A DNA stretch of 64,000 bases from Trichoplax adhaerens (GCF_000150275.1 NW_002060946.1:306550-370549), one strand, 5' to 3'. Positions 34,154 to 48,219 are shown, counted from the stretch's first letter. A program made the numbers and translations. Notes: generated by a model from the sequence alone, not told the origin.

Positions 34154-37100
34154 CTACACCATCGAGGACAATACTCCGGGTTCACGGTCGTTGTTACTGT
34201 CTACATCCCGTTCCATTTCATCCTGTTCTGCATCATCTTGTTCACTATCTTCAATACTAGCTGACCTAACACGATTCTAGAAGGCAATGCGACGAATAGA
34301 AATGTAGAACTTTATCAATATCATTGACAGTAGTAACTACCATGACATATCATGCCAGTGAATGCGCGTGTCAATGATATCGTACCTCGAATTTCCCTTT
34401 CCACATCTGCTTTAATTCTGAACGTCGCCAAGCTGCAATAGAAGTGGGAATTAAAGTTAATGGAACGATGTACAATAATGCTGGTTGACCTCGGCCTGAA
34501 AGGATAAGCCCAACGAATGTAGCTATCAAGCCTATCACATATCCTACATTCGTAGATGAAATAAAGAAATGGGCCATTATATAGTGCTTGTTAACGTATG
34601 AATATCCTTTATTATTAATTAAATAAAATCGATGTATATAATTAATCAATAGCCACATTACCAATTAATGATACTAGGAAGTACACTTTAATAGAATCAT
34701 ACGGCTTCTGGACATCAAAACGATGGCAAAATGCGATAAACATTCCTGCAATTGATATTTACGTGTTATAATGCTGAATACCACAATAATTATATTCTAC
34801 TGGCACAACAACACATATAGAAATACAAACCTGGGACAAGAATATCACCAAAGCCAAGAAGAGAATACATAGGATCGAAACACGTGTCAATATAGGCACT
34901 ATGATAGAATCTCGGTACTTTTATCAGTAATGGTAGCTAAATAATAGTAAAAATTTGTGCAACAATAAGCTAATCAAAAGGACTGTATACTTTCGCTGAA
35001 CACGGTCAAAAATGTTTAACAAGCTGCCAGACAACTAACCTCTTCTCTTACAGTGCTTGTTGTCCAATTGCGGGCTTGGCTGCTTGTTCTGCCTCCACCA
35101 ACAGCCACCTGAACCATAATACTTTCCCCGTTCTTAATAGAGAAATGATTATTATTATTACTATTATTATTAATCCAGAAATCATCTCGGCTATTAGAAC
35201 GCACTTTACTTTCGTAAGAACAAGCATCTTATTATGTTACCTTTGTAATTAGAGGCGTGATAAATACAAAGAAGATATCATACAAGAACAGGAGAGTTAA
35301 CAAAAACGTGCAGAACTGAAAGAAAATTACATAACATCATTGCATCAGTAAAATATAGTATGACCGCTTAAGCTACCTTATAAATTCTTACTACTCACTT
35401 TCAAATTAGGTAAAGCATAGTATTTCAAAATAACGATACAAAATGCGCAACTAAGCAGATCTTGAATAACCCAGCTATATCTACAATCCAATTTAATTTA
35501 ATTCCATAATTATTAATATATGTGCAGGTAGAACTTCATTACATACAGTACAAGTGACATTTTATGCCAGTATTACATTTGATGGCGTTCGATAAGCCAG
35601 AAAATAACCAATGAAATAGATAAACCTAGTAATACGATCTCTTTCATGGATAAGATATAAGGTTTTTGCATCAAATATGGTATCTTAATGGGCGGTAACC
35701 TGATTAGGAACAAATTACAAATTAATTTCACATGGAAGTCTGAAAACTGTGTTTTCATACATAAAACTATTGCTAATGTCTTTCATGGCTTACCTCGTAT
35801 CTCCAAAATGAACATATGACAAGAATGGATGAAATAAGTCGTAACATCCGTAAACGCAAAAGCCGCAATATATGACAATAATGAACCAAACTTGGAGGAT
35901 ATAATTTTTTATCAAATTAGTGTTATTATAAATTCAAGCGATAAAACAATTCTATCATGGTAAAAGAAATGTAAAAGCCCTCATTACAGTAATAAATTTA
36001 CTCTCGCTTACCAAAATAATTGTAGAAGAAATAAAGTAGCAGAAGGGTGGAGCAAAGTGCAATCAGGATGATCACAACAAAGATCAAAGTCATTTTTGAT
36101 ATTTGTTCTTTAATATTTTCTCGTGCATCTCTGCTACTATTTCGATCAAGTAATTCATCACCATCTTTATGAGAGCATTTATATGATTTTGAAAGGCAAC
36201 ATTGAATACATGGGATCCTATTATGCAAAACGATATCCATTAACTTCTATCAAAGTAAATTGAATAAATAGGAGTACCATAGCTTGAAATTTCTCAATTA
36301 ATCAGTTACCCGTGCCATCTCCGTTCCCATGGGACAGAGAGTAAACTACCAATTGTTATACAAAAAACCGCGATGAAGAATATAAGTAGGAAATTAGCAT
36401 CAGCAGTTGGAATTATTGGCGAATAAAATTTCACACGGATGTCACTTTTCATGGACTAAAGACAGAACATGAGGATATGGAAATTAATAATAACAAAGAT
36501 AGGCAAATTGCACTCCATCAACTCCACTTTGTTAATTGTATCTACACTCCTAAGCTACTGTAAATAGAGAGCATATAGCACATCAATAGCTAAATTAATA
36601 AGATTTTGTTATACTTTTAAAATGGTTAATATTACAATATCTGTATAATAAAAGCAACTCAGGTACAACTCATTATACCTGAAGCGATTTTCCAGCTGCT
36701 GCTGAAATAGCTAAAATCATGATCGTCATGTTATCTTTCTTGGTTATGTTTGGACACGGATTTGCCTACAACAGTAAACAATTACTTTTAGTGACTGCAC
36801 GGTGCACACACAGTGCGCACGTCGCTATAGATATCATAGTAATACTCCTCGAGATTTTACGGAAAGACATTTACAAAAATGTACAATTTCAAAACAGGAG
36901 CTGTACTAAGTAGCAACTACAACATTAAATGTAAGGTTTAAATACGCTACCGTATTAAGAGAGATTAAGAAGATAATAAATACTGTAACACTGAAATAAC
37001 TTATCAAACTTGACATTATTAGATAATATCACGTAGAAAGTCTACGAAAATCAGCTTATCTCTGCTGTTCGGAAAGCAATTTAAACATACCAAATACTGG

Positions 37101-39492
37101 TAACTAGCCAGTATAACGCCTTCAGCATGCATCGAATTCATGTTAGTGATGATATCGACGCAAGAGCAATTCGCTTTGTCGAAAGAAATCAACGCTACTT
37201 TGCCCTTTAGTAAATTGGTTTCGCTATCATCGTATAAACACCCAAAATGACTCTTTTTACCAATGCCAACTAAGGAATGGAACGTCTATAAGAGGAAATA
37301 TTAATTCATAGTCAATCATTTTTTTAATTCAATTGAGCTTTAGCACATGCTCCCACTAGGGCCATAATTTTCTATTATTTTTGCTTCAACAATACGTTTC
37401 CAACAGGTAAAGCTAATGCTACATACCATGGATTACTAAATTACAGTATCCAACAAATGCACCACCATCCACTGCAATGATAAATTTACACTGACTAGCA
37501 CGTAGCAGTAGGTACATTATATATATTTATAAACTGAGAAGTTAGGGTTAAAATTTATACAAGTAGAAAGTGTGCTCGTATCCATGGCCCGGAATAATAT
37601 CTGTAGACACGACTAACATTATTGATCAAAGACACTAATTTAATTACCGCATTCTGGGAAGATTTAGGAAGTGACACGTAAGGCGAGCTATACATTTATA
37701 AACTGAGAAGTTAGGTTTAAAATTTATACAAGTAGAAAGTGCGCTCGAATCAGTGGCCTATAATATTATCTGTAGACGCGACTAACATTATTGATCAAAG
37801 ACACTGATTTAATTACCGCATTCTGGGAAGATTTAGGAAGTGACATGTAAGGCGAATTATACATTTGTAAACTGAAAAGTTAGGTTTAAAATTTATAGAA
37901 GTAGAAAATGTGCTTGTATCAGTGGCCCAGAATAATATCAGTAAACACGGCTAACATTATTGATCAAAGACACTGATAGAATTACCGCATTCTGGGAAGA
38001 TTTGGGAAGTGACATGTAACGCGAATTATACAAGACACAGATGTCGGCCGTATGAGATGATGATATTGCTCGCATAACACCAGTATGGCCATAAGTTACC
38101 TAAAATATGAATAACGAAAATTAATAGATCAGTTATGATTGAGAATAAAGACGAGTTTATTATATAAGACAATATACTATATTAGGTTTGCGGCCGTAGT
38201 ATTGCAAGCATTATAATTACATACTGTACTAGTAAGATTTTATCATACTTGTACAAGAGTTGAGAGTCTTATTATATATACCTTATGTTCATGAAAATTA
38301 TTTTCATACAGTGCGTCTACACAGTAGTGGACGAGTAGAAAGCACATCTAACATCGCTAGCTAAGAGCGTAGAGCTAATATATTGTCGATTAGGTGAACC
38401 CTTAAGTTTGATTGCAACTTCGAATCACTTCTATACGAGTATCATTCTATAGTACATCATTGTTGATAATTGACATAGCCAGTGATTACTATTCAAGTGT
38501 ATATGACATATACAGGCAGGTAGCACTAAAAGCTACCAACCCACATTGTTCTCACAGTCATACTCGCAGTTTGAGTCAAGTCGCTACATTGTATCCCTGA
38601 AGATCTTGATCATTTACAATAATTCATGTATGCAAATTACGGTATTACTACTATTTATTGCATTTGAATGAAAAAGATAGCTCATGTATGTATACACTGA
38701 CAGTAGTACAATAGCTTATAACAGCAACTATTTTGTAAAATTGATGAATTTTGGAAAGAATACAACAACTATGATTGACTACTGCTTCCACTTTTAATGC
38801 ATCATTCTTTACTAGAAAGTTGGAATCAAGTCCATATTACTACCTTGCCATTCTCAATTTTATCTACACAGTAGTGAATGTACAACAAGATCAGACACGA
38901 TAAGAACAAATCGGTTGCGTTCATTCATCTTCTATATTGATTAGCATGACGGCCAATATATGTAGCCATCGGTAGATTATAAGTATTTTTAAGTTCAAAC
39001 GACTTGATTTTATGCCGTTGTTGGTTCTACTGAAGTAGCGAATTCTGTTGTGGAGACGTCTGTGGACTGTCTCGAGTTGCAATTGTATTCTTTGCATTGT
39101 TTACGATCTACTCGTCAATAGAATTAGCATTGCTAATCATCATCGTAATCTTTCCTTCCAATTTTTTTTATGCTACCGTATAAAAATTGAATGCGACAAT
39201 GATACCCTACAAATTAGCCATTGATTATCATTCGATACAGGAGTGGAATTGCTTGTGAAAGTGTATCAAAAAGAATCGCAATAACGTTGTTGCTAGAAAC
39301 TTGCAAAATTTTTTACACTTTGTATCCAGAAGTTGATACTGGTGTGGCGGAAGTACAGGACTGCATAGTCAACATAGTCAACACGACGTCGGCTTTCGTA
39401 CGGGTACAGTAATCACTACCAAATCGACCTACCTTGAACGATAAACACGTAACAACCAACAAAAACAGCATAGATGATTTATCGAGCGCCAT
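34154..39492 (-). CDS. SPPL2: Signal peptide peptidase-like 2 (intramembrane aspartyl protease)
   Basis: Sixteen exons (5' to 3'): 39492-39433, 38099-38032, 37435-37396, 37285-37091, 36765-36679, 36455-36310, 36217-36012, 35890-35794, 35699-35577, 35480-35399, 35315-35241, 35132-35040, 34936-34831, 34745-34662, 34543-34386, 34276-34154; 580 residues, all phases consistent. Order: signal peptide (MALDKSSMLFLLVV), lumenal PA domain with sequons NIT and NMT, then nine expected membrane segments. The catalytic motifs are intact: YD in FLYDIFFVF, GFGDILVPG, and the PAL motif in GQPALLYIVP. SPPL2 enzymes cleave type II membrane stubs such as TNF in mammals. The cytosolic loop after the first segment is Cys-rich (IPCIQCCLSK), and the tail is acidic without a clear sorting motif. 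Vertebrate SPPL2A/B/C cannot be told apart here. Confidence 0.95.
37520..38030 (+). repeat. 169-bp tandem repeat, three copies, in SPPL2 intron 2
   Basis: AAACTGAGAAG-type starts lie at 37531, 37700 and 37869, an exact 169-bp period. Copies share CATTATTGATCAAAGACACT and ATTACCGCATTCTGGGAAG. The array ends precisely at the exon 2 donor (minus-strand GTATAATTCGC), and the same donor-like word recurs at the unit boundary near 37853-37862. Confidence 0.9.
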
Positions 39493-42400
39493 TGCAATGT
39501 AGTCTCGTATATACTATATTGCATCACTGTAAGCCCACTTTGATCGTTAAAATAAGGTAGGCGGCCAAAGAATAACTTCAATCCGGCAAGACAACGGACT
39601 ATAGCTTCTCTTCTTGCTCTTGGGGTTCTCGATTTGGTCAAGTTTACTGTGACTGTTTACAGTACTGACGCTCTTTTTGTTCCTATACTGTACACTGTAC
39701 ACTGTACAGTACTGTCATCCAAAATGTCTCCAGTCGCAGGATGGTGCTGAGATGCGAGTCCCTGATACACAGTTTGACACTGACTTTTCCTACAGTACCG
39801 TCTCATCATGATACTGTAAGGCTTTTTGCTTATGGCCTAATACAGACTACTATAGTACTGTACAGTGTACAGTACTGTATAGTAAATCTAGATTTGGTGT
39901 ACTGTACAGTACTGTAGACACTTCATTAGTGTACAGTACTGTACTGTATGCCTGATATCGCAATACAGAGATTTTTTATAATGTACAGTCTACAGTTGCT
40001 CAATTAACCTCATTTTAATCAATTAAATTAGAAAGCCAAATTATTCAGCTTTATATTCGTATCATTTTTTTACATTTTGATTCACTCTCGTGATTTTGGG
40101 CCACCTTAAAGTACTCTAATTCGAACTGCTTCACACTCTGTTACAGTACTTTAAGAAAGCAACATCTATCCATACAAAACATGTCAAAAGACATAGAAAT
40201 AGTTTCTATACAGGACAGTACTTTTATATACTGTACAGTACTACGCACTTTTAGCCATCCAAACATCTACAGTACAGTACTGTACTGTGGGTTAATGTAC
40301 TGTACAGTGTACACTGTACAGTATAATGTCGTCGACCAATGACATCCGTATTCTTCGATATGTTTGAATAGTTAAAAAACTACAAGTAAAACGCTTAAAA
40401 ATAACCAATCGTTATGAACCTTCCTATACAGATAGGTCTCATGTTAAAGAAAGTGATCTACTAATTGATTCATCTTTATCCCGATGACAATTTAATATTA
40501 AAACCATACATTGGCGATCAATTTTGTACAAATTGATTCAAAAATCGGAATATCCAATACCATACTGTACTGTACAGAGCTGTACAGTCTACAGTCTACA
40601 GTACTGTACAGTATACTGTACTTCGAGTACAGTACTGTACTGTACTGTCCATCGGATTATAGTGACATATATTTCACGTATAATTTAATGCTTATACTTT
40701 CTACTTTGCATTATTACTGTCACCTCGTACCACTCACTGGTCGAAACGTAGCGCACAGTAGTAAATGGACACCAAGGCCACCCTTTTTTTTTCTAATGGC
40801 ATTTTGCCAAAGTTGCTACCGCCATCAGTGCGATCAATTGGTGATTTCTGTCTTTGCCGACTCTGCAAGTAGCATTATTGAATATTGAACGGTGCTTATG
40901 GACGATTGTACGTACAAATGTCCTTGAATATGAGTGCATACTCACTCAACAGTATTTGCCGTACATAAGGGCTTGTCAAACATGCACTTTTGTTTGGCAA
41001 ATATCGCGCTGGAAATGGTTCATGTGGTTCCTTACCACTTCATCTACCATTCAATTTAAAAAAATTGGAATAAAAGGCCTTTCTTTCCCTGGCGCACCAA
41101 AAGCATTTGTTATGGCAAAGAATTCCTATTAATATTACAGTTCAGCTAGTGTAGTAACTTAGCCAACTGGATTAAGTAGATTAATTACATCATAGCCATT
41201 ACTAGAGCAAGTAATCCTTTTGATGCGGGTGCGCCTATTATGATTTTGATAGTTTCTATGGTCAGTTACGGTATTACCGCAACATGATAGTACTGTATAA
41301 ATCATAGTCTGCAATATGCTATGATCACATATACTGTGCTGTAGTGCATATTCGTGTAAAATGTTGATTAATCTGTGAGCGTAAATAATTGGGGAGTATC
41401 TTATAAACTCCGTTAGGTATATTAGGATCCCACTGAAAGTTATCAATAGACGTTTACAACAATAAATGCCGGATTGTCGGCTATGGCCAAGCTGGTTAGA
41501 TGGAGTAGGGTACGACTGTAGTTATAAAATATCAATTCTTCGTTGTTGCCAGAACTTTACAAGCAAAAGCTACTTGAAGTATAATTCTAATTACAATCAA
41601 CCTTCCATAAATAAGAAACATTGATAATAATAATTAATTATAAATAATACTTTACTCTCTCACTGTACCATGAAATTTTAATTTCAATACTTAAAATTCG
41701 AATCAAACCAGTTCAAAAACAAATACAGAATGTTAATCCTATATAAACTTTTATATCCTTTGACAGTCCCAACGGTTGAGTAATAAATAATACTAACGTA
41801 ATAGTTCTGTTTTGTATTGGAGAAAATTCATTTCATATCCTTATAAACTGCTGTTATCATCTTCCGTTCTGTCAAGAGTAAGTACTAAGAGATATATTGG
41901 CGATGTTTTGGCATTTCAGCAGTACATGTTCTACATAACAAGGCCCCAAATCTTATTTCTACAGAATAACTTAAAAAGTCAATTCATTAAAATTTCATTA
42001 AGAAAGTTTGCGGATTTCTTTATCGAGTAGGCAATAGGGCACTTTTCACCCTTTCTAAAAATAATACATGCGTACATATATGTATATATATGCATATATA
42101 AATGCATAAAATATAAACTATCCAAATTATTTTCTAATCATTCATGCCAAATATATCATTTAATATTTAAATGTCGAGTCAATAGAAACTAAAATTCATC
42201 AATAAACTCATGTTTTGCACAATATCATATAAAAAATTGCAGACTAATAAATCCAGAATGATCTTAACTCTGGCCTAGTTTAATAATTCTGTCCATTAAT
42301 AAATCTAGAATGAACTTATAATGCTATAGAAATGAATCAGTTATACAAAATACGCTACGCGTATTGCTGTTAGAGATCATGGGCCTAATTAGAACTCTTT

Positions 42401-45400
42401 ATCCTTACATAGTCTTATATTTATTAATGTAATATACTGTAATGTCATTCACAATAAAATCTTATCATGCTGTATAGTGATACTTACTGTAGTTGCCAAT
42501 GGAATCATTTTACCCATTTTTGATACCGTATAATCTGTTTTTCAAAATCCTTTATGTTAGCAAACGAAATAAATTAATTTTAAATAAATTAAACATAGCT
42601 TACACAAAAATTTATTTAATACTAATAATTTACAAATTATAGGAAGTGTAGAAATACCGTTAAACAATATCACATGTGTCATACAATGGCCTGATAGAGC
42701 CTACTAATTAGTTAATTGTACTATAGCATTGAATAATTATATGCAATTCATGTTTACTTTTCCTAGCTATTTCAGTCTGTTGCAGCCATTTATATCCCTA
42801 TAAAAATAATGTCTTACAGAATAATGTCTATCGTATCGTACACTAATCCAACCGTTACATAAATCAAATTACGTTACAGTAACTAATGATCGAATATGTA
42901 AAACGGTAAACAATTTCTCGTCAAACAATTGCGTCTTCGCTCTGAAAGACTGTCATTTTCAATTGTAGAATATTGCAAATAAAAATTTAAAATACACAAA
43001 TATCTTACCATAAATTCTATTATCATAGATTAGGGTTCAATGATTTCTGTTCATAACTTGATTGTAATAATATATGCTTTATGAGAAATTAGTCGGTTAT
43101 GATACAAAACATGCCTTAGGCAAAGTCCATCGTAACTTAATTATTAAAAGCAATCAAAAGGTCATTACAAAATTTAAAGGGAATGATATTTGCTGTTGAA
43201 TTCAATATTACTATCAAAGGTATGCCTTTATATCGCTTAGACTTTACGATAGGGCAATTCATTAATTGAAAGTATTTATTGTTTAAATCCGAAAATTCAT
43301 TTTGATATTGATAGTATTCCTAAACTGACAATATTCATTACAATGCCTTAGCTGAATTTTCTTTAATTGTTTCTTTTCCGTAGGACGGTAATCAGTTTAA
43401 TTCTAGCCTAATTTAATCACAATCAGGCCCGATATATCATCTTAGTACAAGTCCAGAATGATTAGACTATGTAATCTTTATGAGCGGTCGCAAAGGTTTT
43501 CTTCATCAATTTAAATATAAAGGCGCAATCAGACGTACCATAACATTTTCAATTGTATGTTAATGAGCAATATATGCATAAAAAACTTTAGGAATAGATT
43601 TTCAATACCTAATATAATATAAACCGGCAGGAGAAGAAAAGGCAATCATGGCATAGATTGCACCCCTCTATTTGATTATAAAATACAAAGTTTTATAGAC
43701 TAAAAACAATTTTATAATCGCTCTGACTTACCGCTCAATCTATTTCTATTTAAATGAATAAAACACAAAAAATTGACATTGGGTAAAAATATACTCCTTT
43801 TAGCTAATCAGCAAACCTGAAATTTTACATTAAAAAGAACTTTTAATGATTCTGCTCCTTACAAACGGCATTACAGTAGGACCATCATAGACAAACAACC
43901 ATAGGCTTTAAAATCCAGTTTACATAGATATTTGTATATTTTACAATCTCCAATAACTTATTGTAGCTTTATAGACAGTATATGGATAATGAATTCGTTC
44001 ATGAGCTTTCCTGTAACCAGTACACCAACAATAAGAATAACATACACCTTAACAAACTTTACACCCTACATAGAATTATCTTTTTTTAGTTAAACAATGT
44101 GACATATTCAAAAAATTTTAATTAAAACAATTATGATTTACTAAATACAAATCCAGAACACCAATGAAAAGATATATGGTACCATGCTGTCTAAACAAGA
44201 AGTAAAAACGGCTGGATTACTTTAAATAGATTTTATAAACATTCTCAGTAGAACACTGTAAGGTAGTCCATTCATTGTAACCAAAGTTGAAGGTGGAGAC
44301 AGCAAATTAAATAGAGTCAATCTCCTACCATTGGAAAATTGTAATATTCTCAATTAAAGAGGCTAGCATAAAGTAGCATATTGCAATAGTGCTAATGATT
44401 ATCTTAGCCAGCATTGTTAATATGGTCTGCTGCCATAGTAAATTTCCTTGCGAGCTTTTTTTACTAAACAATTATAAATTAAAAAATATGATACTACATT
44501 TTATTGTGTTATAAATTATTAGCAAGAGTCTTGGAGCGAAAAAGTGGTTCCAAGATAAAAATCATCTGCAGTTTCTAACATTGATATTGAAGATAGGCAT
44601 AGATGGTTTTAAAGTCAGTAGACGGTAAATATAGAGATAGGTATTTAACTTGAAATAAGGATCATGCAATCAATAGAAATAAAATGAGCTTTGTTTTTAT
44701 TTCGTTGAATTTCACCTCGCTAGTATTATAGCCAATGCCTAAGGTTAAGACAATAAAGGTCATTATTGCTATCAAAAATTAGTAACAAAATTTATAAGTT
44801 ACGATGTTGTTTTATATTGAAGCTATTCTCCTGTTTCACCGGATTACCCTAATTGTGTACTATTATCTATAATTAAAATTATATACCCGTAGATTGCAAA
44901 AGTAGTATGATAAGACAAACTCCGTACTATTTTCTATGCTAAATGGAATAGAGTTATTACATCCATGTACGCTTATAACTTTACTAATACCTTTCTTGAT
45001 CCTACAAAAACGGTTTGATTAATTCATAATCTATAAGTAAGCGAAGTTGTTTGTATGAAATTATTATCCATAGAAGATAGATATCTTATATTGCACTGTC
45101 GTACTAAAAAGCACCCAAATAGCATCGATTTTGGTAAATAAATATCCAAAAATGATTCTGCATGCATACAGCATTTCATTCAGAAATTTTATTTCTGTCA
45201 ATGGAATATTAAATCTACGGTATGTAAGCCGTAACGAATATACTGTAGCAACCAAGATTGCGAACGAAGAAATATATAAACGCAAATGAACTACCCCCTG
45301 ATTACCCGATAGCGACTACATAGCGTTTTAAAGATAATATTTGTAGAATTTTATGCATGGTACTATCAATTATCGTTTATAATTCTGATCAAAACATGTA

Positions 45401-47628
45401 CATTATGCTATAAATAGCTAAATAAAGTATTACGAAGATATTTAGAACACTTCTTCATAATACTGAGATCAGATTGTGCTAATTTGCATAAAACATTTTT
45501 TCTTACTAAGATTCTACTTTATAAGCAAAGTAATAGCGGTAACCAATGCTAACTAAAATATCGGCAGGCATAAAATTTTATATGCATTTAAAGGCGTTCA
45601 TTTTATTTTTTTTCATTAAGTCTGCCTAAAAGTGTTCCTAAATATTTACCTTACGGTTTAATATAATCTTTAAGTTAGCACATTTACAAAGTATGAACCG
45701 TATCTATAATCATTTGAAAAAATTGCGTCATTGATTTTGCTTGCTGCAGTAATTACAATACTGAAATAACTACCATATGGCAGTTGGCATACAAGGCAAG
45801 TGCATTATTAGAAAATAAAATATAGGGGTTTAATCGTGAACGCGTTAACTGAATCAATAGTGTGTAAAGCCGACACTAACAAAATTGGTAAAATTTTACT
45901 GCAATTACTACGACAAGATATCGTCTGTATAATTATAAGAAGGGAAAAAAGTATTTTAAATGCTAGAAGGCCAATTAGACCAATAAGAGCCATCCGCATG
46001 AATACAATAATATGTATCATAGCGCGACTTAAATTAAAACGACATAAAATAAAATTACACTAAAATGTAAACAGAAAGAAAAGCTAAATAGACCATGATT
46101 ATTATTTATCACAAGTAATTGGCACAAGCACATATACTGTATATATTTGAATGCAAACATATATATATATAAAATGCGATATGAATCATCGTGATTATTA
46201 CAAGTTTAGTAAATGTAAAAATGAAAATTAATAGATATATTAAAATTACCGCAGATTGATGCTTAGCTGTCTACATATGCCAGCCCTATAATGCTTTGGC
46301 GATCCCTATATGGACTCGCATCTTAATAGAAATGAACACTGAATTTAATCTTAGCCATATAAACTAAGATTTGACGCGATCCACAAGAACTATATTAAAA
46401 TACTAATAATAATTAATAAATCGCTTATTTTATTCAAGAAGAAGCTAGAAATACTAAATAAGATGTAAATAAAACGATTACTTAATTTACTCTACAATGT
46501 ATAATCTTAATCATTAATCGACTGAACAGCAATTTACTCCGATTGGAAATATAGTTAGTGTGAATTTTAAAAGTGCTAGATTGAATTTTCGTTACTGATT
46601 AATTATACGCCAAACGTATAAGAGTGGCATAAGCTGTCATAAAAATCAATCTACTGTATTCCGTTTTATATTCAAATATATTGAATGATATGACTCAGCG
46701 AAAGTAATTATGTTATTTTGAATTTGAATATCTGATAAAATCAGTTAGAAAATTGATATTTTTTCTTCATGATGTAAAGAAATTGATTCCTAAAGCTATC
46801 AAATTCAAACAAAATTAATTTGTCGGGTTCATGTGCCATCATGACAGCCATAATTATAAAGCATGCCGATGCCAGTCGATGAAGTTTGTTAGTAATACGT
46901 TGGTTTATGGTAGATTGCCAGAGGCAACAAACTTTCTTGCTTAGCAATAGCAGAGAAATTGTATATGCGTTTTCGAAATTTTAACTGTTGATAGTATAAT
47001 TTATGATAAGTAGGCGAATAACCTGCTACGGATTGTCTAGAGGAATTTCAAATTTTTCATTTACAAAGTGAGTATCTGGATCGGCGGTATATTTCTTATT
47101 GTACGATATGAACAAATACTACGGTCAAAATGCGTCATACGCAAATAGCATAAGGATAGCTATTAATACTCTCAAATCTCCGTAAAATATTCGTTACAAA
47201 ATGATTATTGCCAAAGGTGACAGAGATAGAGATATCCACCCTTTGACGATCGATATTAATTCATATTATGCAGCGGAAATCATTAATAAGGTATGATAGA
47301 TTTCATTTTGCTCATTGTTAAACTACATCAGCAAAGGTGACATTTCTAATTTTTTCATTGAGTATCTCAACCCTCTCACTAAGGTTGACGGTGAGTAAGC
47401 TACATATCCAATGAATAATAGCTGAAAAAACTCAATCAAATGGTGATGATTGCACCGCATTGGTAGGCGACTTTAACAAATTGTTACAGGACAAAAAAAA
47501 ATTCTTCAATATACAAAGATACTACAATAAAATATTGCAGAGTTAACTTGAAGATCTTTCAATTGTGTTACGGGGTAATTAAAGTGCAAAAAGTTTCGGC
47601 TAGACTGTTACTAAAATGTCTTTAGGTG
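39493..47628. other. Gene-poor region between SPPL2 and the HTH gene
   Basis: No gene was supported. The left kilobase is the palindrome island upstream of SPPL2. 40.7-41.1 kb is less AT-rich and open in the plus strand, but its translation resembles no family I know. 41.5-47.6 kb is very AT-rich with only short random frames. Confidence 0.5.
39655..40650. repeat. Dense TACTGTACAGTA-type palindrome island upstream of SPPL2
   Basis: This is the richest cluster in the window. Runs occur at 39685-39715, 39850-39875, 39898-39950, 40215-40245, 40268-40323 and 40560-40650, all made of GTACAGT/ACTGTAC words. It starts about 165 bp 5' of the SPPL2 start codon and includes a perfect 26-bp palindrome at 40298-40323. 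Confidence 0.85.
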
Positions 47629-48219
47629 TTAAAATTGTCCAAATATGAATGGTTGTTGCTCAACTTGAAGATAAGTACCGATTGGAGCAGAATAACCTAA
47701 ATCACCATATTGTTGCAAATTCATGATTTGCCCCCAAAATTCACCACTGTACTGATTCATTTGTTGATGAAAATAGTAAGGTTGCCGACGATTTTCACGA
47801 TTGCCTAACTTAATATTATGCCGTTTTTTCCAACGATATAACCACATATTGGATGCTTTAAAATCCAAGAGACCAATAGTATGAGCAATTTCTAAGGCTT
47901 TATGCTGTAAATCCTTATTCTTAACACTAACACCAAGGTTGATTTGTTCTTTCATATAATTGAGGACACCATCTTCAATTTCTTGCGATCTGACTTGTCG
48001 AACAAATTGAACTTTTTTACGATCTTTCTTTTTTGCATCGACGATCAATCTTAATTTATCATAGGAATTATTCCATTCGCGAACACGTTTACGATCGACA
48101 CCGAATCGTATTGCAATCTGCGAAATATTAGATCGAGGCGAAAATCGCAATGCTTCAACAACTTGTAATTTAAACGCTACGCTGTAGGCTTTACGTTTTC
48201 GAGTTGAGATGATATCCAT
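47629..48219 (-). CDS. Orphan two-helix-turn-helix protein related to pogo/CENP-B-type transposase DNA-binding domains
   Basis: Starting at MDIISTRKRKAYSV the protein has 196 residues. Residues about 8-55 form a Brinker/pogo-like HTH (KRKAYSVAFKLQVVEA, then FGVDRKRVREW). Residues about 90-140 resemble the second, CENP-B-type HTH (NYMKEQINLGVSVKNKDL, then ASNMWLYRWKKRHNI). The rest is a Gln/Tyr-rich tail (PYYFHQQMNQY) with no DDE catalytic domain. It is therefore a sequence-specific DNA binder rather than a transposase, probably domesticated; targets are unknown. The frame stays open upstream to 48441, but that part is a hydrophobic translation of a polypyrimidine tract ending TTTTAAAG (48252), which looks like a splice acceptor. 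I therefore chose the internal ATG. An upstream coding exon cannot be excluded. Confidence 0.7.
   Translation of the reverse strand: MDIISTRKRKAYSVAFKLQVVEALRFSPRSNISQIAIRFGVDRKRVREWNNSYDKLRLIVDAKKKDRKKVQFVRQVRSQEIEDGVLNYMKEQINLGVSVKNKDLQHKALEIAHTIGLLDFKASNMWLYRWKKRHNIKLGNRENRRQPYYFHQQMNQYSGEFWGQIMNLQQYGDLGYSAPIGTYLQVEQQPFIFGQF

Noticed and set aside
40511-41132. Plus-strand frames downstream of the SPPL2 promoter island
   Set aside because: The first begins inside the palindrome array; the second shows no conserved motif or splice context.
41478-41520. TGGCCAAGCTGGTTA, a tRNA-Leu/Ser-like D-arm
   Set aside because: No anticodon arm or B-box at tRNA spacing; it differs from the two related A-box elements.
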